A model generated the notes under the pieces. The model was not told where the DNA came from and searched no databases. It saw nothing but the letters and a program-made list of their open reading frames with translations. Both the position numbers and the translations under genes were made by a program. 6,737 nucleotides of DNA from Pseudomonadota bacterium (GTDB lineage: Bacteria > Pseudomonadota > Gammaproteobacteria > Burkholderiales > Thiobacillaceae): NCBI GenBank assembly GCA_021791235.1, contig JAJYXA010000466.1, positions 1 through 6,737 of the forward strand. Direction: 5' to 3'. Shown one piece after another: positions 1-5,096 of the stretch (positions are counted from its first letter, which is position 1; every line of letters starts with the position of its first letter).

Positions 1-1
1 C

Positions 2-91
2 CTTGGCCGGCTCAAGGGAAAACTCAATGTCCCGGACGATTTCGACAAGCCGCTGACGGACGATGAACTGGCTTCGTTCGAAGGGCGCTGA
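2..91 (+). CDS. C-terminal end of a Phd/YefM-family antitoxin (5' truncated by window)
   Basis: Reading from base 2 gives 29 residues and a TGA at 89-91, ending in the pattern LKGKLNVPDDFDKPL followed by an acidic stretch and FEGR. This 'KGK-hydrophobic-PDDFD-PL...FEGR' tail is typical of Phd/YefM antitoxins that pair with PIN-domain toxins. In the family, the N-terminal half binds the operator DNA and the flexible acidic C-terminal tail wraps and inhibits the toxin; only that tail is visible here. The stop codon is immediately followed by the ATG of the toxin gene, which is the usual antitoxin-first bicistronic order. The DNA-binding part, start and promoter lie outside the window, so the family call rests on the tail and the neighbour. 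Confidence 0.8.
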   Translation, partial: LGRLKGKLNVPDDFDKPLTDDELASFEGR

Positions 92-478
92 ATGGTACTT
101 CTGCTCGATACGCATGTCCTGCTGTGGGCGCTGGATGCCCCCGGGCGTCTGCCGCGCGACGTGGTGACGCAGATCGAGTCCTCCGACACCCAGGTTTACT
201 TCAGCGCGGCAAGCATCTGGGAAATCGCGATCAAGACAGCCCTGCGGAAGGTTGACTTTCGTTATTCGCCCGAGGAGATCGCCCAGGCAGCCAGGGACAC
301 CGGCTTTGTCGAACTGCCTGTCAGCGCAGCACACGGCGCGAAGGTTGCGCATTTGCCCCTGCACCACCGCGACCCGTTCGACCGTCTGCTGATTGCGCAA
401 ATCCTGCTGCTGCCTGCGCAACTTCTCACCGTCGATGCGGCGCTCGTGCCGTATTCGGAGCTGGTCCGACTCGTTTGA
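92..478 (+). CDS. vapC: VapC-like PIN-domain ribonuclease toxin of a type II toxin-antitoxin system
   Basis: This 128-residue protein has the usual length for a single PIN domain. The four acidic positions of the metal-binding nuclease site are visible: D6 in LLLDTHVLLWAL, E44 in SIWEIAIK, D97 in HRDPFDRLLIAQ, and D115 in LLTVDAAL. These motifs match the PIN subgroup (COG3744-like) that is partnered by Phd/YefM antitoxins. Family members are Mg2+-dependent RNases that cut tRNA, rRNA or mRNA and stop growth; the target here is unknown. The ATG directly follows the antitoxin TGA, with a purine-rich AAGGG about 6 bases upstream inside the antitoxin gene, so translation is probably coupled. The start puts D6 at the expected distance from the N-terminus. 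All catalytic acids are present, so the toxin looks intact. It has no evident functional link to the downstream polysaccharide genes. Confidence 0.9.
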   Translation: MVLLLDTHVLLWALDAPGRLPRDVVTQIESSDTQVYFSAASIWEIAIKTALRKVDFRYSPEEIAQAARDTGFVELPVSAAHGAKVAHLPLHHRDPFDRLLIAQILLLPAQLLTVDAALVPYSELVRLV

Positions 479-503
479 GCCGGCCCGTGCAATGAAAGAT
501 ATT
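475..503 (+). promoter_or_regulatory. Possible sigma70-type promoter for the polysaccharide operon
   Basis: TTGAGC at 475-480 (4 of 6 matches to TTGACA) and GATATT at 498-503 (4 of 6 to TATAAT) are separated by exactly 17 bases. Transcription would start near 510, leaving a leader of about 22 bases that holds the ribosome binding site at 517-522. The -35 box overlaps the stop codon of the toxin gene. This is the only intergenic space upstream of the three overlapping polysaccharide genes. The matches are modest and could arise by chance, so this is a suggestion only. Confidence 0.3.
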
Positions 504-516
504 CAGTTGCCGATTC

Positions 517-522
517 GGAGGG
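517..522 (+). promoter_or_regulatory. Ribosome binding site of the sugar-phosphate transferase gene
   Basis: GGAGGG lies 9 bases upstream of the ATG at 532. It is a strong Shine-Dalgarno match and fixes the start of the transferase, which is the first gene of the overlapping chain. The next two genes lack a comparable site and start inside their upstream neighbours. Confidence 0.7.
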
Positions 523-531
523 CGGACGATC

Positions 532-1497
532 ATGCCTGCTGAGTGGACCGCCCCGCCGGCCGCTTTCCTGGCGTGCTGGCTTCTGCTGTCCTGGCTGCTG
601 CGGCGCCGCCATGTCCTGCCGATGGACCATCCCAACGCCCGTTCGCTGCACGCGAGCCCGACGCCGCGCGTAGGCGGGCTAGGCATCATGGCGGGCGTGG
701 CGGTGGCCGGCGCGGGGCTGGCCGATGCGGTCCTGCTGCCGGTGATGCTCGGGGCCTTCGCGCTGGCCGGGGTGTCGCTCCTCGACGACGTGCGCGGCCT
801 ACCGGTGGGGCTGCGCTTCCTCGCACACTTCGTCGCCGCGGCGGGCGGCCTCGTCGCGCTGGGACTCTCCGGCTGGACCTTGCTGGCGGGCACGCTGGCG
901 GTGGTGTGGATGACCAATCTCTACAACTTCATGGACGGCGCGGACGGGCTGGCGGGCGGAATGGCGGCGATCGGCTTCGGCGCGCTGGCGCTGGCGGCAT
1001 GGCTGGGCGACGCGCCGGGACTGGCCGCTCTTTGCGCGGCGATCGCGGCGGCGGCGCTGGCCTTCCTGCGCTTCAACTTCCCGCCGGCGCGGGTGTTCAT
1101 GGGGGACGCAGGGTCGATTCCGCTGGGCTTCCTGGCGGCCACGCTCGGCATCCTCGGGGCGCGGCAGGACGTGTGGCCGTGGCTGTTCCCGCTCCTGGTG
1201 TTCTCGCCCTTCATTGTGGATGCCAGCGTGACGCTGGTGCGGCGCGCGCTGCGCGGAGAAAAAGTCTGGCGGGCGCACCGCTCGCACTATTATCAGCGGG
1301 TCGTGCTGCTTGGCGCGTCGCATCGCCAGCTCGCCCTGGCAGCTTATGTGCTGATGCTGGCGATGGCCGGGCTGGCGTTCGCGTTGCGGTCATTTCCGCA
1401 GCATTCTGCTTGGTTGCTTATACTGTCGGCCGCAACCTACCTGCTGATTTTCCTCGCCGTCGATTTCCGCTGGCGCCGTATTCGCAATGAACCTTAA
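532..1497 (+). CDS. MraY-like/WbpL-WecA family undecaprenyl-phosphate sugar-1-phosphate transferase (glycosyltransferase 4 family)
   Basis: This 321-residue polytopic membrane protein probably transfers a HexNAc-1-phosphate (GlcNAc, FucNAc, QuiNAc or similar) from a UDP-sugar to undecaprenyl phosphate, the priming step of O-antigen or other lipid-linked glycan synthesis. The family blocks appear in order: DHPNARSLHASPTPRVGG at 32-49, a DD pair at 85-86, NLYNFMDGADGLAGG at 129-143 with D135 and D138, RVFMGDAGSIPLGF at 187-200, and the cytoplasmic HRSHYYQR block at 249-256. Hydrophobic segments fill the stretches between them. The length fits the WbpL group (about 320-350). A strong ribosome binding site supports the start. 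Its 3' end overlaps the dehydratase gene by 11 bases, the same transferase-then-dehydratase order as wbpL-wbpM in Pseudomonas O-antigen loci. The sugar cannot be read from sequence; the dehydratase neighbour favours a 6-deoxy-HexNAc. Confidence 0.92.
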   Translation: MPAEWTAPPAAFLACWLLLSWLLRRRHVLPMDHPNARSLHASPTPRVGGLGIMAGVAVAGAGLADAVLLPVMLGAFALAGVSLLDDVRGLPVGLRFLAHFVAAAGGLVALGLSGWTLLAGTLAVVWMTNLYNFMDGADGLAGGMAAIGFGALALAAWLGDAPGLAALCAAIAAAALAFLRFNFPPARVFMGDAGSIPLGFLAATLGILGARQDVWPWLFPLLVFSPFIVDASVTLVRRALRGEKVWRAHRSHYYQRVVLLGASHRQLALAAYVLMLAMAGLAFALRSFPQHSAWLLILSAATYLLIFLAVDFRWRRIRNEP

Positions 1498-3358
1498 TCC
1501 CCGCACCGCCATCATCATCCTGTACGACATCCTGGTGGCGGTTTTCGCCTGGCTGGGGGCGTACTGGCTGCGTTTCAATCTGGCGGTGCCGCCCGAGTTT
1601 CTGATGGCGGCGCTGTCTACGCTGATCTGGGTGGTGCCGCTGCAGGCTGCGGTGTTCTGGCGCTTCGGCCTGTATCGTGGCATCTGGCGCTTTGCCAGTT
1701 TGCCCGACCTCAAGCGCATTGTGCTCGCGGTAGGCATTGCGGCGTTGCTGGTTCCCGTGGCGCTGATCCTGTTTCGCGTCCAGGCGGTGGTGCCGCGTTC
1801 GGTGCTGATCCTCGACCCGCTGCTGCTGGTTGTCCTGATGGGCGGCAGCCGGCTGGCCTACCGCGCCTGGAAGGAACACCGGCTCGCCAGCGTGCTGCGC
1901 CCGTCAAGCCGCCCGGTGCTGGTGGCCGGTGCCGGCACGGCGGCGGATTTCCTGCTGCGCGAACTGGCGCGCAACCCTGCAGGTTTCCACGTGGTCGGCC
2001 TGCTCGACGACAGCCGCGACAAGCAGGGGCGGCTGGTGCAGGGCATTCCCGTGCTCGGGCCGCTGGACGACGTTGCGGCGTGGGCGAAAAAAATGGAGGT
2101 CGACGACATCGTGCTGGCGCTGCCGTCGGCTGCGCACGAGGTGCGCAAGCGCATCACCCAGTCCTGCGCCGATGCCGGGCTGAACGTGCTGACCGTGCCG
2201 TCGCTGGAGGATCTGGTGGCGGGCCGGGTGTCGGTGTCCAGCCTGCGCAGCATCGAACTCGAAGACTTGCTGGGCCGCGATCCGGTGCAGTTGGACGACA
2301 GCGGCCTGCACCAGTTGCTGACCGGCCGGGTGGTGATGGTGACCGGCGCCGGCGGCTCGATCGGCTCGGAACTGTGCCGCCAGATCGCGCGCTTTGAACC
2401 GGCGAAGCTGGTGCTGTTCGAACAGTCGGAATTGGCACTGTATGCGATGGAGCAGGAACTGCCGCAGCGCTTCCCGGGCTTGCAGATCGTGCCAGTGATC
2501 GGTGACGTGAAGAACGCCGCCTGGGTGAACCGGGTGATGGCGGAGCAGTGGCCCGCCGTGGTGTTCCATGCGGCAGCCTACAAGCACGTGCCGCTGATGG
2601 AGAACGACAACGCGTGGGAGGCGGTGCGCAACAACGTGCTCGGCACCCAGGTGGTCGCCGCCGCAGCGCAGGCGCACGGCGTGATCAAGTTCGTGATGAT
2701 CTCGACCGACAAGGCGGTCAATCCCACCAATGTCATGGGGGCAACCAAACGGCTCGCCGAGATGGCCTGCCAGGCCATGCAGCAACCCACGGGCACGCGC
2801 TTCGTGTCGGTGCGCTTCGGCAATGTGCTCGGCTCGTCCGGCAGCGTGATTCCCAAGTTCCAGAAACAGATCGAGGCGGGCGGGCCGGTGACGGTGACGC
2901 ATCCCGAGATCACCCGCTACTTCATGTCGATTCCCGAAGCCGCGCAGCTGGTGCTGCAGGCCGGCCTGATGGGCAAAGGCGGCGAGATCTTCGTGCTGGA
3001 CATGGGCGAGCCGGTGAAGATCGCCGAGCTGGCAAAACTCATGATCCGGCTGTCGGGCGCGGACGAGAACCGCGTCCGCATCGAATACACCGGCCTGCGC
3101 CCCGGCGAAAAGCTCTACGAGGAACTGCTCGCCGACGACGAGTCCACGCTGCCCACGCCGCACCCCAAGCTGCGGGTGGCGAAGGCGCGCGCGGCCGACG
3201 GCGATTGGTACGCCGAGTGTCTGGCCTGGCTGGCGCAGACAGGCTTTCAGGATGAGGCGGCGGTCAAGCGCCGGCTGAAAATGTGGGTGCCGGAATACCA
3301 GACGGTGCCGCATCCCCCGATACCCCAGGCGCATCCCATGCGCTCACGTCATGAATAA
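1487..3358 (+). CDS. Membrane-bound UDP-HexNAc 4,6-dehydratase, WbpM/CapD/PglF-like
   Basis: This 623-residue protein has the large-form architecture. Four or so transmembrane segments lie within residues 8-120, followed by a first Rossmann-like region (VLVAGAGTAADFLL, from 144). The catalytic SDR domain starts with VMVTGAGGSIGSELC at 283-297. Further SDR landmarks are D340 (IGD), AAYKHVPLME at 363-372, ISTDKAVNP at 405-413, MGATKR at 417-422, RFGNVLGSSGSVIP at 443-456 and LRPGEKLYEELL at 537-548. Enzymes of this family convert UDP-GlcNAc to a UDP-4-keto-6-deoxy sugar, the precursor of QuiNAc, FucNAc or bacillosamine-type residues. The usual SDR tyrosine is a methionine (M417, with K421), as in other large WbpM-type enzymes, so this is a family trait and not a defect. 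The gene overlaps its upstream and downstream neighbours (11 and 8 bases) and has no clear ribosome binding site, suggesting translational coupling. The exact product sugar is not determined. Confidence 0.93.
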   Translation: MNLNPRTAIIILYDILVAVFAWLGAYWLRFNLAVPPEFLMAALSTLIWVVPLQAAVFWRFGLYRGIWRFASLPDLKRIVLAVGIAALLVPVALILFRVQAVVPRSVLILDPLLLVVLMGGSRLAYRAWKEHRLASVLRPSSRPVLVAGAGTAADFLLRELARNPAGFHVVGLLDDSRDKQGRLVQGIPVLGPLDDVAAWAKKMEVDDIVLALPSAAHEVRKRITQSCADAGLNVLTVPSLEDLVAGRVSVSSLRSIELEDLLGRDPVQLDDSGLHQLLTGRVVMVTGAGGSIGSELCRQIARFEPAKLVLFEQSELALYAMEQELPQRFPGLQIVPVIGDVKNAAWVNRVMAEQWPAVVFHAAAYKHVPLMENDNAWEAVRNNVLGTQVVAAAAQAHGVIKFVMISTDKAVNPTNVMGATKRLAEMACQAMQQPTGTRFVSVRFGNVLGSSGSVIPKFQKQIEAGGPVTVTHPEITRYFMSIPEAAQLVLQAGLMGKGGEIFVLDMGEPVKIAELAKLMIRLSGADENRVRIEYTGLRPGEKLYEELLADDESTLPTPHPKLRVAKARAADGDWYAECLAWLAQTGFQDEAAVKRRLKMWVPEYQTVPHPPIPQAHPMRSRHE

Positions 3359-4400
3359 ATCCAGGATACTCGGCTGGACCCTGCTGGCTTTCATCATCTA
3401 CTGCACGCTGGGAGCGGTCGTCTATTTCGCCAGCCTGCTGGCGCTGCAGAAGGGCGTGCGGCTCGATGTGCCCTGGTTCCAGTCCACGCAAAAATCGCTC
3501 TACCGGCGAGGCATGGTCAATGTCAACAGCTGGCTTGGAATACCGGGATGCATTACAGCGGATCCTGACCTGATTTACAAGCCGTCGAACGGCACCTGCA
3601 AGTTCGACGATATCGAGTTCAAGACCACCCTTGGCTTTACCGATGAGGGCCGAAACACCGGCGCCAAACCGGCGGGAACAGGGATCGCGGTCATCGGCGA
3701 CTCTCACGCGATGGGCTGGGGCGTGAACGACCGCGAAACCTTTTCCGCCCGGTTGCAAACCCTGAGCGGGCGCCCGGTATACAACCTCGGCGTGGCGAGT
3801 TACGGCACCGCCCGGGAATTGATCCGGCTGGAAAAATCCGGCGTGCTGGACAAGGTCGACACGGTCATCATCCAGTACTGCAACAACGATTTGAATGAAA
3901 ACCTCGGGTTCGACACCGCGTCGAAACAGGATTTGCACGAAAAGGTTTTTGGCGGCGCCCCGAAAAATCCGCCGCGGCCAAACCGGTTCAAGCTCATCGC
4001 CAAAGGGTACGGCCTCGCATTGGCGGCGCCCTTCCGATCCCTGTCGGAAAGCCTGCGACGCAGGAACTTCACGCCCCATTACGCGCCACTGGTCGATGTC
4101 ATCGCCCAACATGGCGACACACTGGAAGGCAAGCGCGTCATTGTCTTTTACAGCAACCCCTATGGCCAAAGGTACCGCAATTTTCCGTCGGGGCCGGATG
4201 CGAACATGCCCAGTGTGAATTTTTTCGACCTCGGCCTTGGCCCATCCGACTACTATAAACTGGACAATCACATGACCCCGGAGGGCCATCGAAAAGCGGC
4301 CGAGCGCCTGTTCAGGCATCTGCGGGCCGCCCGGCCAGATCTTGAGGAAGCCCTGAACAAGTCCACATTTGTCATTCCGGCGGAAGCCGGAATCCAGTGA
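3351..4400 (+). CDS. Membrane-anchored SGNH/GDSL-family hydrolase or esterase with a repeat-derived C-terminus
   Basis: This 349-residue protein has a basic N-terminus (K3, R5) and one hydrophobic segment at about 6-31, predicting an inner-membrane anchor with the main domain in the periplasm. SGNH blocks are visible: the nucleophile block AVIGDSHAMGWG (S118), the block II glycine in NLGVASYG (G147), the block III asparagine in YCNNDLNEN (N179), and the catalytic D/H block KLDNHMTPEGH (D305, H307). Such proteins cleave or transfer ester groups, often acetyl on polysaccharides; the substrate here is unknown. The start overlaps the dehydratase end by 8 bases without a clear ribosome binding site. 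The last residues, from about 341 (VIPAEAGIQ), are translated from a palindromic repeat that also supplies the TGA, so the original C-terminus was probably different. The catalytic H307 lies well upstream, so the enzyme should remain active. Sampled lines show about 48-53% GC, against roughly 63-73% in neighbouring genes, hinting at a separate origin. Confidence 0.85.
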   Translation: MNKSRILGWTLLAFIIYCTLGAVVYFASLLALQKGVRLDVPWFQSTQKSLYRRGMVNVNSWLGIPGCITADPDLIYKPSNGTCKFDDIEFKTTLGFTDEGRNTGAKPAGTGIAVIGDSHAMGWGVNDRETFSARLQTLSGRPVYNLGVASYGTARELIRLEKSGVLDKVDTVIIQYCNNDLNENLGFDTASKQDLHEKVFGGAPKNPPRPNRFKLIAKGYGLALAAPFRSLSESLRRRNFTPHYAPLVDVIAQHGDTLEGKRVIVFYSNPYGQRYRNFPSGPDANMPSVNFFDLGLGPSDYYKLDNHMTPEGHRKAAERLFRHLRAARPDLEEALNKSTFVIPAEAGIQ

Positions 4401-4454
4401 AATCGAGCATCTGGACCCCGGCTCTTGTGCACATCGGGTATTCGCCGGGGTGAC
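4371..4454 (+). repeat. REP-like palindromic repeat (translated end VIPAEAGIQ), second arm interrupted
   Basis: The first arm contains a perfect 8-base stem, ATTCCGGC at 4374-4381 and GCCGGAAT at 4386-4393, around a GGAA loop. TCCAG at 4393-4397 pairs with CTGGA at 4411-4415, and the outer ends GTCA (4371-4374) and TGAC (4451-4454) are complementary. The second arm reads CCCCGGCT (4416-4423), then about 17 extra bases that include the palindrome GTGCAC (4427-4432), then TTCGCCGGGG (4441-4450). Without the extra bases it would be the familiar CCCCGGCTTTCGCCGGGG partner arm. From memory, this type of dispersed repeat is common in beta- and other proteobacteria and often adds (V)IPAxAGIQ to the ends of proteins. 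The element covers the 3' end of the SGNH gene and much of the gap to the next gene. No T-tract follows, so it is not a standard intrinsic terminator, though it could affect mRNA stability. Confidence 0.75.
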
Positions 4455-4502
4455 GACTGGTTCAGAACATCCTTAAGCGCCCACTGATGATTGACGTATC
4501 CC

Positions 4503-4925
4503 ATGCAAACCCATGAAGACCTGAGCAGGACCCAAGCCGTCAGGGCGAGTTCGGAGCGGTTTTTCGGTCTGACGTTTTTTGTCGTCTTTCTGATCATCGC
4601 GCTGTGGCCGCTGCTGCGGCAGGACCCGATCCGGCCGATTGCGCTCGGCCTTGCGCTGGCGTTTCTGGCCGCGTCCCTGATCGCCCCTGCGTGGCTCGCC
4701 CCGCTCAACCGGCTGTGGCTGAAATTCGGCGAACTCCTGCACCGCATCACCAGCCCCGTCATCCTGGGAATCATGTTCTTCGGGGTCATCACGCCGATCG
4801 GCTTCCTCATGCGTCTGGCGGGCAAGGACCTGCTGCGCATGAAATTCGACCCCCGTTGCGCCAGCTACTGGATCCGGCGCGAGCCGCCCGGCCCCGAAAA
4901 ATCCAGCCTGAAAAGACAATTCTAG
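4503..4925 (+). CDS. SxtJ-family small membrane protein
   Basis: From the ATG at 4503 the protein has 140 residues with three probable transmembrane segments, at about 20-38, 45-65 and 82-103. It ends in a polar tail with the pattern LLRMKFDP, SYWIRREPPGP and a terminal RQF. Together with the conserved S-x-R-x-FG entry to the first helix and LAPLNRLW at 65-72, this matches the SxtJ family as I know it. SxtJ proteins have no established biochemical role but are typically encoded beside O-carbamoyltransferases, as here. An in-frame TTG at 4491 would add four residues. The ATG was preferred because MQTHEDLSR resembles family N-termini; neither start has a good ribosome binding site. The gene is followed closely by the DUF5989 gene, whose ribosome binding site touches the stop codon. 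The family call is by recognition of sequence pattern and context only. Confidence 0.85.
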   Translation: MQTHEDLSRTQAVRASSERFFGLTFFVVFLIIALWPLLRQDPIRPIALGLALAFLAASLIAPAWLAPLNRLWLKFGELLHRITSPVILGIMFFGVITPIGFLMRLAGKDLLRMKFDPRCASYWIRREPPGPEKSSLKRQF

Positions 4926-4928
4926 GAG
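4924..4928 (+). promoter_or_regulatory. Ribosome binding site of the 49-residue DUF5989 gene
   Basis: AGGAG lies 7 bases before the ATG at 4936 and overlaps the TAG stop (4923-4925) of the SxtJ-like gene. It gives good support that this very short frame is a real, efficiently translated gene. Confidence 0.7.
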
Positions 4929-4935
4929 AACCCCC

Positions 4936-5085
4936 ATGTCCATCTTCCGCGAACTCTGGGAATTCATGCGCGTGCGCAAGAAATTCTGGCTGCTGCCCAT
5001 CCTCCTCATCATGGCGCTGCTGGGCGGCCTGCTGGTTCTGGCGCAGGGCTCCGCCGTGGCACCCTTCATCTACACCCTGTTCTGA
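4936..5085 (+). CDS. DUF5989 family single-pass membrane microprotein (SxtK-like)
   Basis: This 49-residue protein has a charged, probably amphipathic N-terminus (MSIFRELWEFMRVRKK) followed by one hydrophobic segment from about 17 to 37 and a short tail ending IYTLF. The basic residues just before the helix predict an N-inside orientation. The ELWEFMRVRKKFWL-P pattern and its position between an SxtJ protein and a carbamoyltransferase match the DUF5989 family, whose function is unknown. It may correspond to the small SxtK protein of saxitoxin clusters (from memory). A strong AGGAG site lies 7 bases upstream of the ATG, and the gene ends 11 bases before the GTG of the carbamoyltransferase. Its size and context suggest a membrane adaptor or anchor for the carbamoyltransferase, which is an inference. 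Confidence 0.85.
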   Translation: MSIFRELWEFMRVRKKFWLLPILLIMALLGGLLVLAQGSAVAPFIYTLF

Positions 5086-5096
5086 ACGGCTGCGCC

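Noticed and set aside
543..1490. Open frame of 315 codons on the + strand overlapping the transferase
   Set aside because: It is an Arg/Gly/Ala-rich shifted frame of GC-rich coding DNA. The frame from 532 carries all the family motifs and the ribosome binding site.
1904..3334. Long open frame of 476 codons on the - strand
   Set aside because: It lies exactly opposite the dehydratase, is rich in His, Arg and Gln as expected from the antisense of GC-rich coding DNA, and shows no motif. It is a shadow of the dehydratase gene.
3264..4319. Open frame of 351 codons on the - strand
   Set aside because: It is antisense to the SGNH gene, whose catalytic blocks are clear on the + strand. No recognisable domain is seen.
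4371..4454. Palindromic repeat as an intrinsic terminator or CRISPR unit
   Set aside because: No run of T follows either stem, and there is only one copy in the window, so neither a rho-independent terminator nor a CRISPR array is supported.
4491..4496. TTGACG as a -35 box for the SxtJ-like gene
   Set aside because: No reasonable -10 box lies 16-18 bases downstream, where the coding sequence has already begun.
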